A stretch of 64,000 bases of DNA from Marsupella aquatica (Eukaryota > Marchantiophyta), in contig OZ316900.1 of NCBI GenBank assembly GCA_973895155.1, positions 98,311-162,310 of the forward strand, written 5' to 3'. The first letter of the stretch is position 1; each line of letters opens with the position of its first letter. Below are positions 12,024 to 27,642 of this stretch, one piece after another. A model generated the notes under the pieces. It saw only the letters and a list, made by a program, of their open reading frames with translations. It did not search any database and was not told the origin of the DNA. Both the position numbers and the translations under genes were made by a program.

Positions 12024-12212
12024 TTAGGAAGGAATGGAATTACTTGATCTGGCTTCTAATTTTTCGACAGGCATGGGCGTAATAACAAAAGAAAATAAAA
12101 AACCAACTGAGGCTATTCGTCTAATAGTAACACGATGAGGGAGAGTAGCACCTACAAGAGAGAGTAATAAATAAGGGCTAAATCGAGTTAATCTCGAAAG
12201 GATATGTGGCAT
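12024..12212 (-). pseudogene. Decayed copy of the cob 3' end
   Basis: The minus strand encodes RIASVGFLFSFVITP preceded by LLLSLVGATLPHRVTI and followed by EKLEARSSNS. These align in order with the C-terminus of cob (LLLGWIGCQ..., [25 protein letters not shown]). Divergence is heavy. It lies directly downstream of a broken cox2 end (12234-12297), so two unrelated 3' ends have been joined. Confidence 0.75.
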
Positions 12213-12233
12213 AATAGGTTCCTTGTTTGCTTC

Positions 12234-12297
12234 TTAGTCTAATTCATGGAATACCCGAAAGATATGATCATCCAAATAAAAAGCTTCTACGATAATC
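12234..12297 (-). pseudogene. Decayed copy of the cox2 3' end
   Basis: The minus strand reads IIVEAFYLDDHIFRVFHELD and then stop, matching the cox2 C-terminus [20 protein letters not shown]-stop. The DNA after the stop (CTAAGAAGCAAACAAGG) also matches the real cox2 downstream sequence. This is one of three copies of the cox2 end in the window. Confidence 0.75.
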
Positions 12298-12867
12298 TTA
12301 GGACATACGGCGCGAACGAACTAGGTCCAACGAGGGCAGAGCCTATCGTAGCTTAAGTTGTAGCAGTCTGCTCTTATCCGCCCCCACAACAGATTAGGTC
12401 CTTTCAGCGCTTCGCGAACGCGGGGGAAGTGGGCGGAGGATATAGCAAAAAAATCTATTTTTTTGCCTCTCCCTCAAGCGTGCTTTTTGTTGAAAGGTCC
12501 GAGAAAGCGCAAAGCGCTGTCCGGGCAGCCCTAAATAGGGACGGACTCTATCTTCGTCGGCCGAAGTTGGTTTTATTGGTAAATTGCGAACTTAGGCATC
12601 ACTTTCTATCACTAGATCTTTGTTTCACTCGTTTATGGTGAAATATCTTTATACATAAAGTTGCGCAGCCTCACATTAAATCTCTATTAAATCTCTGAGG
12701 AGCCTACTAACAAAGAGTGTCCTGGTTTCGGGCTTACCCTTCGGGCTTACCCTTCGGGCCGGAAGAGAGCTGAAGGCAAAAAATCCATAGATTTTTTTTT
12801 CGCTTTGCGTTTCCCGCGCTTTGCGCCTCCGGCCCCAAATATATATATTTTTGTTTCAGCACTCCCC
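12298..12867. other. Spacer downstream of nad1
   Basis: No gene is recognised. It contains a tandem copy of an 11-12 base unit at about 12731-12757 (GGCTTACCCTTC twice) and poly-A/T runs. Confidence 0.5.
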
Positions 12868-13854
12868 TCAAGGGAGCCATTCGAAGGCTACTAGAACACC
12901 AGATACAAAGACTACCCATGCTAATGATAAAGGCAAGAATACTTTCCAGCCAAGTCTCATTAATTGATCATAACGATATCGTGGAAATGCTGCGCGGACC
13001 CATATATATACAAACGAGAGGAAAAGAACCTTTATACTGAACCAGATAGAGCCCGGAATTACCCGGAAAATAGGAATATCCAGGATGGGCAGCCAACCTC
13101 CTAGGAAAAGCAATGTACAGAGACTACTCATTAAGATCATATTAGCATACTCCCCCAGAAAGAAAAGAGCAAACCCCATAGCAGAATATTCCACATTGTA
13201 GCCCGCCACGAGTTCTGCCTCGGCCTCTGGTAGATCGAAAGGAGCTCGATTTGTTTCTGCTAAACAAGAAATGAAAAACATGAGAAACACAGGAAACAAG
13301 GGAAAAACAAACCATATCCGTGTTTGCGCTAGAACAATCTCGCTAAAATTGCAGGAACCTGCGCATAGTATGACGGATATCAGAAGCAATCCTATGGAAA
13401 CTTCGTAGGAAACCATTTGAGCGGCAGATCGTAATGCTCCCAAAAAAGCATACTTGGAGTTACTTGCCCAGCCTGCCGTAATAATTCCATACACTCCGAG
13501 TGAAGATATCGCAAATAGATACAAAACCCCAACATTTAGATCTGAAAAAACCATACCATAATCGAAGGGGATGACAGCCCAAGCGCACAAAGCCAGTGTA
13601 AACGTCAGAACGGGTGCCATTAGAAAAATAAAAATATTCGCGCTACTAGGCAAAATTGGCTCTTTCATCATGAGCTTCAAACCATCTGCTAAAGGTTGCA
13701 ACAGTCCCAAAATGCCGACTACGTTCGGTCCTTTTCTCCTTTGCATAGACGCCATGACTTTTCGTTCTGCTAGTACTAAGAACGCGACGCCCAATAACAG
13801 GGGTATTATAATTCCAAGTATCTTAGCGACAAGACCAATTAGATAAATTTTCAT
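12868..13854 (-). CDS. nad1: NADH dehydrogenase subunit 1 (nad1)
   Basis: Nad1 is the membrane subunit of complex I at the junction with the quinone-binding site. The frame is 328 amino acids, full length, and uninterrupted. It starts [15 protein letters not shown] and contains [37 protein letters not shown] and the terminal ending VLVAFEWLP. Eight hydrophobic segments are visible. The absence of introns in nad1 is typical of liverworts, in contrast to the multi-intron nad1 of hornworts and vascular plants. At least one likely C-to-U site exists (Ser for Phe in [10 protein letters not shown]). It lies between cox3 and cob on the same strand. Confidence 0.97.
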   Translation of the reverse strand: MKIYLIGLVAKILGIIIPLLLGVAFLVLAERKVMASMQRRKGPNVVGILGLLQPLADGLKLMMKEPILPSSANIFIFLMAPVLTFTLALCAWAVIPFDYGMVFSDLNVGVLYLFAISSLGVYGIITAGWASNSKYAFLGALRSAAQMVSYEVSIGLLLISVILCAGSCNFSEIVLAQTRIWFVFPLFPVFLMFFISCLAETNRAPFDLPEAEAELVAGYNVEYSAMGFALFFLGEYANMILMSSLCTLLFLGGWLPILDIPIFRVIPGSIWFSIKVLFLSFVYIWVRAAFPRYRYDQLMRLGWKVFLPLSLAWVVFVSGVLVAFEWLP

Positions 13855-16800
13855 ATTTGTTGGCTTTTTCTTTTATTTATTGTGACCGAAATGAATTACG
13901 TAGTAATGGCATAACTGAAAGATTGGTCATCTTGGATTATCCGTAAAATTACATAATAAACTCACCGGGAGTAAGACGAAGGGAGTAAGACGAAGGTCCT
14001 GATTCAACAGATAACTGGCCGCACTCCTTGGGGATTTACGATTGGAGCGCTTCGCGAAAGGGGGCGCGTAGCACTCGATCAGAGGGAGAGCGCTTTACCG
14101 TTAGAGGGCGCGACGAAAGAAACACTACGTGCCGCCGCCTTCTCTTCTCAGCCATTTCGGCGAAGTGCGCGGAAATCTACGAGCCATTTCCGACCTCTCG
14201 GTCCTTCGTAAACTCGACCCCTTCTTCCTACAAGCGCTGTTCCTCCGGTCAAGTGCTTGCTGCGCACCTGCCCCCTAAGCCGAGGGCTTCGGTTATGATA
14301 GAAAATTCGTAAAACTGAAGGTACTGTAGAGGCAGGGCCTTGGTAGCCTTATCAAAGTCCGGTGAGACACTCCGCCACTTCTTTAGCCTTTTCGAGCTTA
14401 TCATGTAAATCGGGCAAAGACTCGAAGTCATTCACTTTGATCTCTATCCCCCCCTCCCAACGCGGAGTGAGCGGCAGCTCGCACCGCTGATTTCGTGCTC
14501 CATCCGTTTGATAATGAGATCCGAGATTGTACTCGGTCTACAGACTGAATAACTTCTACATAGATATGACCCAATCATAATATCCATAAAACAGAAGACC
14601 CGGGCGTGGATCAATCGGTAACCGAGTTCTAATAACCAGGTGCCTAGTTCCTTAGTGTCCCGGATTGCTGCTTAATAGCATCCAAACGAGTTTTCGGGGC
14701 TTGGAGTATGATTCTAGGTGATGAGTTTTGCACCTTATGGGAAATTTCGACGGGTACACCAACGCTCATAAGCCGGGTAAAGCGCTCTACGACGTTCAAC
14801 GTCATGACCGTCTCTGGATCCTGCTGCGTTTACTTGAACGCCCACGCAAGCATCAATACCTACTACCAGCTCGTCCTGGGACCACGGCCAATGGATTCAG
14901 ACCTGGGCACCGGTCCCAGAGAGGTTTGCAGCCGCTCCATAAATTTTAGTATATATCTGGCGCCGGAGACATTTCTGCCGTGTCCAGTTTCATATCCCGG
15001 CCCCGCACAACCTCCACCAGGAGTTGACAGGGGAACCGGGACGACTATCCGGTCCGCTATGTAGTTGAAGATCCTTTGGCTAAAGCCGCCAGTGGAGGAA
15101 GAAGCGCCAATAAGCGCGCGTTACCGGCTACCTATCATAGTATTTCCGCGGACATAGCCTCTTCTAAATTATGTTCTTCCGGTGTCGTCCCGACTGCCTG
15201 TTTGAACGTGGATAAAGGGTAAACTGTCGGAAATCAAAATAAGATTACCGATCGATCAGGTGGGTGGGTTCGGGGCTCGTATGCAACTCCCTGAGAGTTG
15301 TGGTAATGGTATTTTCTGTACCAATACATGTTATAAGAGGGGGCAAGCTTTCTTTGTTGCCCCAGGCCTCCTCGTTCAATTGAAGCTTTTTTGGGCGCGA
15401 TTAATCGGATTAATCCCCAAAATACAAGCTCGTAGGGATCTTATTTGGTCGGGATCGCTGTTCGTGAAATCCGTTATAAATAACTACGGGCATTCGTAAC
15501 CATTCCATTCGGGGCAATGGGACAAATAATAATGGAAAAAAACGAGTCTTGCAAGAGGTTGGAAAGCATAATCCGTTTTTAACCAAAGCGGTTTGCTAGG
15601 GGCAAAACCACAACAAACACGGCTGATGATAAAATACCAGCCGGAGACACGTGGATTATCTCAGGCAACAGCCCGAGAATCGGCAAAATGAAAAACCAGT
15701 AAACATTCATTTTATATTACGTTTTACTCACGGGTTCCTGAGATCCGCGCGATGGGGGGCAGCTTGCGTTACCCCTGAGATTTAAGCGGCGTACAGCTTC
15801 AAACCGCTTGTATTGAACCTTTTCTCGATGGTGCGTATGACGCGGCGTGGGTCTTTATTCCGTTGCTCGAACCAACCTCGGTCAACAAAATTTTTAGCCG
15901 GACCCTTATGTCTAATTTCATATTGATTTTCTTTATTTTTTCATCCGCAAACGGAGCCATGAAATGGCTATAATCTCGAAAGATTCCTATCAATAGATAT
16001 TATCCGAAACTGGATCCTCAAGGATAAGATTGCTAGTAAAAAAGGAATCCGTGTCTTTATAATGGCAGTTTCCACCCCCAATGCAGGGATACATAGGAAG
16101 ACGGGCGTGTGCCATTGTAGCCGCGGCGGCTATTTGAATAGCAACATTGGATTGGACACACTTCTTTTTTTTTAGTTGGGCCGCTGCCGCATCGTTTAAA
16201 ATCTCCGACTGCCAATCAATCGTAACTCGTCCATGTATGTGATTAGAAATTTTTTTTTTCTCGTCTGAGAGGTTTTTGAATTCCTGAGAATTCCAAAGGA
16301 TTCAAAAGTTTACCCCGTATGTATGTTCGACTTACCGAAAAATTAGGAATTTGCGATAGGCTGGAACAATTGCCAATCTATGTATATTAACCAACGGATT
16401 GAACAAGAGCGAAAACAGGTGCTTCACTTTGTTATATTACGATCTTTCAAGAAAAGATTTGGGAGGTTTGTCAACTGGGGGATTATAGAATCTTGCCGAT
16501 TCAGTGGGTATAGAACCTATAAATAAATCTGACTTGGATCGATAAAAAAAATCCCGAGACGCGCTTGAGCAACTGCGCGATTTGTATGTTAAATATTCTG
16601 CGGATGACGCTAATAAACTGGTTTCAATCTATATATCTTTTGCGAATCTGGTGCGCCGGGTTCAGAATGAAGTGATTGGAATTCCAATAGAAGATTGCAT
16701 TACCCAGAGTGAGATTCCAATGACCATTGGCAGTTCGGTGGCACTTACTTCGTAAAAGTGGATTTACAGTCAAGGGTCCAATAAGATTTATTTTGCCATA

Positions 16801-18547
16801 AGGTAGATAAATTTGGGTGTTTTCGTTTTCGATACAAATTATATGCATGTAAATGTTCATTAATACTGTTTCACTGTTCCAGATTTATGTTGAGCAATGT
16901 CAAAATTAGAATGCAATTCCGAAAACAAAGATAAATTACTTCATTTATTTTTGTAAGCCAGATTGAAATTTATCTTTGTTCCTTCCCACGTCAAACTATT
17001 CACAATTCAGCATTTCCGGCAAGGCGGGAGAGCCCCCCCCCCCCACTCATACGGCTATTGATTCGCAGAGTTGTTATGGAACCGCACTTAGGGATTTCAT
17101 ACTTTGTGTCGGGTTACCAACCATTTACAGGTTGGACCCGAACCAAGTGCTGGGTCTTGCTTAAGAATTAAATTTGCTCAACAGCATCGCGGGAGCCCAC
17201 ACAAACAGTCCTAGCCCTTCCTCCGATTTTGTAAATAATATCATATAGATATATGAATAAATAAAATATCGATATATTTATTTATTGCAGAAAAGCATAA
17301 TGAGCGTATATATGCGGCATGGTTTACAAAATTATTAAATATTAATACTGTTGTACCGTCATTTTACAATCTATGCGTCCCATTGACTAATATCATTCAG
17401 TATTTCTAATCGGGGGCGGGAAAGAAAAAAGCGTTAACCCAGTAATAGATTGGCGAGTGTGAAGTGCTTCATTAATCATCCATGGACCCGGAGCCTTTGC
17501 TGTATTACTGCATGCAATACAGTTTTAATTAAACGCCTCGACTCCTCTCGAGCTCGTCCACCAACTTTATCGCCATTTGCTAGAACGTGAGTCTATGTTT
17601 TGATAAGTTCGATTGTTTCTCTATACTCCGTCTGCAACTATTGCCTCTAAGCATTGATCGATATCCGCGCACTTATTATGTTTATCGGAGGAATATAAGC
17701 CACTAGTTTGAGATTGAATAATGCGTTATGAAAGTGATAATGCCATTATGTATTTGCTTTGGGAGTAGGACGAAGTGGCTAGAAATGTGTTTGATGTGGC
17801 GAAGGTCTCGCCGAGTGGAAACAGTTTCATTGATTTGTCTGTGAGTGACTACGTTAGTGTAAATGAGATGTTGTGGGCCAGGGAGGGCTGTGGGACAGTG
17901 GACTATCGCGGCCGCGACGCGCCTCCTCATATTCAGCCGTTTTCGGCATGTTCTGCAAGTTATTGAATCGCGTACCCACGTAGCGATTGTGAGCGAATAA
18001 GTATCGAAAATGGGCTTTCCGAGAATACATAACCTCTTAAATTAAGGCGCGTAGCGTTTGTAAAGTGTTTTAGTTTTGTACAGGGAAAAATTAAAAATAA
18101 GGTACTTTAAGAGCCTGAATGGTAGAAAAGGTAGAAAATTGCCAGCGTCAGAAAATATTACCAGATCCGTTCTTCTCATCGGTGCTGGCCTCGATCATCG
18201 GTCCATTTCGGCTTACCATCGGCGGGCATTTTCTCCGTCATCGAAAAGGGATACAAGGAATTGGAATCATAATAAGGTAAACATCCGTATGTCCACCATA
18301 AAAAGCGTTTCTTAGGGTCTTCCAAGGCCTTCTCCGGGAACTTTTAGCATAATAGATAGTTAGAGCGAAAAATCTTCGTAATGACTAAGGCTAAAACAGA
18401 CAAATGACCTTGTTATATATGCGCCAAACTTATGAGATGTTGAGCTTTTTGCATAACATCGGCCCCGGGTCCATTTTATTACCTTCATCCCTGCCCCGTG
18501 CTTTCCCTACGACATGAGGAGGGGGGGGCGAAGCTATATGCTTCGCC
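13855..18547. other. Spacer of 4.7 kb with decayed open frames
   Basis: No conserved mitochondrial gene is visible between cox3 and nad1. There are several open stretches with protein-like composition but no start or family match: minus 15799-15993 (FRDYSHFMAPFADEKIKK), plus 16546-16755 (listed separately), plus 17775-17966 (NVFDVAKVSPSGNSFIDL) and plus 18145-18258 (SSVLASIIGPFRLTIGGHFL). Poly-C at 17032-17044 is notable. Confidence 0.55.
16546..16755 (+). pseudogene. Decayed open frame, origin unknown
   Basis: The plus strand is open for 69 codons without an early start codon. It reads [20 protein letters not shown], then [19 protein letters not shown], a convincing helical, charged composition, and ends at TAA 16753-16755. 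A short frame starting MYINQRIEQERKQ lies just upstream at about 16379-16525. I infer remnants of one foreign gene on the plus strand, opposite to the native genes. Confidence 0.35.
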
Positions 18548-21122
18548 CTAATTTCCGCCCCACCAATATATAGAAACGAAGGGAAAAAGCCATACAACAT
18601 CGACAAAATGCCAATAAAAAGCGGCTGCTTCAAAGCCAAAGTGATGCTTCGGGGTAAAATGACCCAGATATTGACGAATCCCACATATTATTAAGAAAAT
18701 AGTACCTATAATGACATGAAATTGAGATAGGTAGGCTCTTTCAAGCTTCCCCCCCCTAAGAACCGCACGTGCGAGTTTCCCCGCATGCGGCTCAAGCAAC
18801 GGAGAGTTAGTTCAGGCCCCGGTTAACCTGGGCCCGCGACTCGACGACTGTTGGTGCGCTTTGCGCCCATGATGCACTATGCTATCACCAAAGTGTTCTG
18901 TAACTCTGCGAGTTGGTTATGCCGCAACTGCGCGATTGGCCGATATTTACACGCGCACTGCTCGTAGTTATTCACCCGAATTGCGCGTGGTGAGTGGCTT
19001 TCTCAGTGTTTCGTCACTCAGGATTCAGGTCAGCACCGAAGGCGAAATGTAGATTGTTCTAGACCGGTAGAGTCAGCCCTACGACCCCCTGGGTAGAGTG
19101 TGGCGCCCGATAGGGGGGGTAGGGGCCGCCGCCTACTTCGATTGGCTTTTTGAATCGTCTTCTGCCCATTGGACGGTATCCGATCTCACGATCAAACCTC
19201 CCGACGCCGGGGAGCCCATTGGGTTTACCCTGTTGACATTTCGACTCTAATGCAAGGTTTCAGATCCCGTGCTATACTCCGGTGATCATTTGCCGATCGG
19301 GGCACGCACCGATTCACCGTGTCCCAAATCACATCCGGCCCCCCTACTCAATGAAAACTCGTCGTAGGTGCGGTTTTACGGAACGTCCTTGCACAGTTCA
19401 CTTGCGTTGATCAGTAGCCTTGGCACTCCCAGCGGGTTGTATGCTATATCATAAACTTTTTACTTTGTCCCTCACGCTTCGAGCCCTCTCCGTTTCCAGG
19501 AGCGCAGGGTGAGGTAGGAGCATCCCGTCGGCGGGGATGGCGATATAGTCCGGTGGGCTATACGCATTGTCTTATGTCCTTCAAGTCGCACAACCATGAA
19601 ACCCTGTGGCTAAAAAAAACGTAGAACCATAAATTCCATCAGAAATAGTGGAGGGGGCCTCTATATATTCAATTCCTTGAAACCCAGTAAAGACTAAAGC
19701 CAGTAAAACGGTAGCTATTAAAGCGTAAACTGCTTGTTGTTTTAAACCGGCGAGTATAGCATGATGAGCCCAAGTTACGGCAGCTCCAGATGAAAGTAGA
19801 ATAAGGGTATTTGGAAAAGGAATTCCCCAAGGATCTAAAACAGAAATACCTTTTGGGGGCCAGATAGCTCCGATCTCAACCGTAGGTGCCAGAGAAGAAT
19901 GGAAGAAAGCCCGAAAGAAAGCTAAAAAAAACATGACTTCAGAAACGATGAAGAGAATCATACCATAGCGAAGTCCTAATTGGACCACAAATGTATGATG
20001 TCCTTCGTAGGTGGATTCACGTACGACATCGCGCCACCATACAAAGTAGGGGTCAGTCGGGTCTTTCAACACATCTGCCCTCCGAACCGTACGAGAGGCT
20101 TTCACCTCAAACAGCTCTCACCTTCGATCTCCACTTATAACTATGAACTTTAAATCTTATGATTCAAATCTCTATGGGAGGGACCATCCGAAGGCGTTGT
20201 AGCATAAATTTACTAGCTTACCTGAGATGGATTCATAACTAAATGCCGGGATTACTCCCAGCCAGGATAAGCTTGATTCTGTTCCGAATAATGGAGATAC
20301 GAACGCGGACGGACCATTCGACTTTATGGGCGGCTGATTGGCCGCGCCGCTGAGACGAGACAATGTCTCGACATCCAACACCTCTACGGTAGAACAGTGC
20401 GATCGATAGCTAGGCTCCTTGACTGCCAGGCTGGACTGCCACATCCGAAGCTATTACGAGCCCTCCGAACCCCATCACCCGATGGGTTATTTCCCCGACT
20501 CAACATAGTACTTATTTTTGTGTCTTTGGGGAGACAATGATCCAGAAGGGTTTAGGCCCCTGCGCAATTAGCTGATCTCTCAGCTAGTTCCTTGTCGGAG
20601 TGCCCCACGGTCTTTCAGGTACTGTACACACACCATGTATTGTGGACCGTTTCAGCCTCCGAGGCCTACTTACCGTGCTCTTGCCGTAATATTCTGCTTG
20701 AGACAGGAGGAGCTATGTGACGCGAGCATTGCGTATCAAGTTAGTTATCCTAGCCCTACCTCCTGCTCTTTCAGAGCATCTTAGCGGTGGCAGCCCCACA
20801 GTTCTCTGATTGAAACTTGCTGCTTCCAAGTAAGCCATGTTACTATGGCTCATCTGCAAGTTGAGCCTGTGTCCTAGCTTATAAGCTAGCCTGAACGGCA
20901 CAGAAAAGAGTGGATAGCTCCTCCTGTCGTACGATGTATCTCCGGGCGCACCATGGTATATAAGATCATTCCCAAGCCTAAACAAAGAAGTGTTCCGCCT
21001 CCCGTGAAAGAGTGCATGTACATAACACCACCAATAGTGCTTGCCAAGGCTCCGAGTGAACCCAAAAGAGGCCATGGGCTGGGATCTACTAAATGAAAAG
21101 GATGTTTTTGAGAGACACTCAT
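18548..21122 (-). CDS. cox3: Cytochrome c oxidase subunit 3 (cox3), three exons
   Basis: Cox3 is a core membrane subunit of complex IV. The exons are 20952-21122 (171 nt), 19592-20045 (454 nt) and 18548-18720 (173 nt), which join to 798 nt or 265 amino acids. Exon 1 begins [20 protein letters not shown], exon 2 has [16 protein letters not shown] and WAHHAILAG, and exon 3 ends [19 protein letters not shown]. The splice sites fall at nucleotides 171 and 625, both with GTGCG starts. RNA editing is implied: CGG (Arg) at 19911-19913 sits where the family has Trp (FFRAFF for FFWAFF), Pro replaces Leu in IPFPNTL, and Ser replaces Phe in EAPSTISDG. The start lies only 22 bases from a duplicated cox2 tail. 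Confidence 0.97.
18721..19591 (-). other. Group II intron cox3i625
   Basis: An 871-nt intron with a GTGCGACTTG start and ...CTCAAT end. Domain V is near 18752-18793 (GAGCCGCATGCGGGG... ...CACGTGCGGTTC). No protein is encoded. Its domain V is very close to those of trnSi43 and cox2i97. Confidence 0.9.
20046..20951 (-). other. Group II intron cox3i171
   Basis: A 906-nt intron with a GTGCGCCCGG start and CCCCTAC end. Domain V lies at about 20082-20118 (GAGCTGTTTGAGGTG... ...CTCGTACGGTTC). No maturase frame is seen. Confidence 0.9.
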
Positions 21123-21126
21123 AATT

Positions 21127-21232
21127 GGTATTTTGTTTGCTTTTTAGTCTAATTTATTGGATACCCAAGAAACATAATCATTCGAATAAAAAGCTTCTAC
21201 GACAATAGGCATAAAAGCATGATTAGTTACAC
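21127..21232 (-). pseudogene. Tandem copy of the cox2 3' end between cox2 and cox3
   Basis: The segment repeats the last 28 codons and the immediate downstream sequence of cox2. It encodes [20 protein letters not shown] and then the same SNKLD-stop, against [20 protein letters not shown] in the real gene. The duplicated block is about 105 bases (21127-21232 against 21308-21410), so the breakpoints are shared. It lies directly upstream of the cox3 start. Confidence 0.85.
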
Positions 21233-21324
21233 CGCGTAGGTTTTGAGAGATGAAACAGTCAAGCAAGTCGGCGGGGATCAAACGCACGGAAAAGCAAAAT
21301 GGAAGACGGTATTTTGTTTGCTTT

Positions 21325-26341
<5,017 letters not shown>

Positions 26342-27088
26342 TCAGTGTTGGTTAGAGGGGGCTAGTTGCCTCCTATAAACTCGTATAATCGATGCGTAAA
26401 AAATGGTCAACTCTATTATAAAATAAATAGGTAAGCAAGCGACGATTTGACACCAGATATCCGGAGGTGTAAAAAAAGCTGCTACGAAAAGCGAAAAAAC
26501 CATGAAAAAACGACGATTTTTTATAAGGGTTTTCACTCCTCTCGATTCCAGCAAACAAATCACAAGTACAGGTACTTGAGAGCATATTGATGAAATAAAT
26601 AAGATACGAACGGTTAACATAATATAGTCAAAAATCTTAGGTTGTGACTTTATTATAAGTAAATTAGTTGATGTTGTATTTAATTCGTATAAAAAGTGCC
26701 AAACGTTGGGAACTACCCAAACAAAAGTCACGAGAAAAAACAGAAAGAAGCAAAAACCACTTAAGTAAAACAATTTATTGTATTTCTGTCTCTGTTCTTC
26801 ATAGCAACTGGGCATCAAAAAACACCAAATTTGATAACCCAGGAAAGGAAATAGAAAGTAAAAGCATGATATTAAAGACGTAGTAACATATGTGCTCAAG
26901 GCCTCCGTTAATTGTGTACAAATGAAAGATAAGTCTGAATAAGGCAAACTAGGAAAGGGTTTAGCTAATAGAAAAATGAACTCTTCCGAGAACCAATAAC
27001 ACGTAAACCATGTAAAACTAGAGCAAATCAATATCCAAAAAAAACGAATTCGAACTTCCTCCAAAATAGTTTTTAATACAAAATTCAT
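26342..27088 (-). CDS. tatC: Twin-arginine translocase subunit TatC
   Basis: TatC (also called mttB or ymf16) is the multi-spanning core of the Tat system that moves folded proteins across the inner membrane. The frame is 248 amino acids with several long hydrophobic segments. It starts [18 protein letters not shown], and it has the [20 protein letters not shown] region and the late segment [19 protein letters not shown]. Length is normal for bryophytes. A clear ATG at 27088 is preceded by an AT-rich leader. Confidence 0.95.
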   Translation of the reverse strand: MNFVLKTILEEVRIRFFWILICSSFTWFTCYWFSEEFIFLLAKPFPSLPYSDLSFICTQLTEALSTYVTTSLISCFYFLFPFLGYQIWCFLMPSCYEEQRQKYNKLFYLSGFCFFLFFLVTFVWVVPNVWHFLYELNTTSTNLLIIKSQPKIFDYIMLTVRILFISSICSQVPVLVICLLESRGVKTLIKNRRFFMVFSLFVAAFFTPPDIWCQIVACLPIYFIIELTIFYASIIRVYRRQLAPSNQH

Positions 27089-27292
27089 TATATTTCGTCA
27101 TGTGTTGAACCTGATCAAAACCAGGAAAACGCAAAGCAAAAAAAAATATTTTTTGTTTGTTTTATTCCATCGGACCCTTTCCCTCCTTTCGGCCTCCATT
27201 CGCGATGCGAATAAAGCGGGAGAGGAGAAAGAAGCAAGCTTCTTTCTTCTCTGGAATTCACTTTTTTTTTGCGAAATGGTTAGTAATGTGCC

Positions 27293-27366
27293 GCATTCTT
27301 AGCTCAGTTGGATAGAGCAACAACCTTCTAAGTTGAAGGTCACAGGTTCAAATCCTGTAGGATGCG
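27293..27366 (+). tRNA. trnR-UCU: tRNA-Arg (UCU)
   Basis: The acceptor arm GCATTCT pairs with AGGATGC, with discriminator G. The D arm is GCTC/GAGC, the T loop is TTCAAAT, and the anticodon loop CTTCTAA gives TCT. The first pair of the anticodon stem (A/A) is mismatched. It is on the plus strand, opposite to the surrounding genes, and paired with trnY. CCA is not encoded. Confidence 0.95.
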
Positions 27367-27512
27367 TAAGGTGTGCAATGAATAATAGATATCAACGGTA
27401 CATCCTTCTACTTGTTCGATCAGTCCATAGGAACAACGGTACACGCGTGGATTGACCTATTTTTCGTCAGAGTCCCATTGCACCGCCGGAAAATAGAAGC
27501 TTACTCATCATA

Positions 27513-27595
27513 GGGAGAGTGGCCGAGTGGTTAAAAGCGACAGACTGTAAATCTGCTGAAGGTTTTCTACGTAGGTTCGAATCCTGTCTCTCCCA
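27513..27595 (+). tRNA. trnY-GUA: tRNA-Tyr (GUA)
   Basis: An 83-nt class II tRNA: acceptor GGGAGAG with CTCTCCC and discriminator A, anticodon loop CTGTAAA (GTA), a long variable arm (CTGAAGGTTTTCTACGTAG) and T loop TTCGAAT. It is on the plus strand downstream of trnR. Confidence 0.96.
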
Positions 27596-27642
27596 AGTAT
27601 ACTTCGTATTTGAAAAATGGAGGCGAAGCACATGTTTTGTGC

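Noticed and set aside
12868-13854. Lycophyte or hornwort origin of the window
   Set aside because: Intronless nad1, intron in trnS-GCU at 43, cox2i97/250 and a nad7 pseudogene with introns 336 and 1113 together fit liverworts better. Hornworts have lost most ribosomal protein genes and lycophyte nad1 has introns, as far as I recall.
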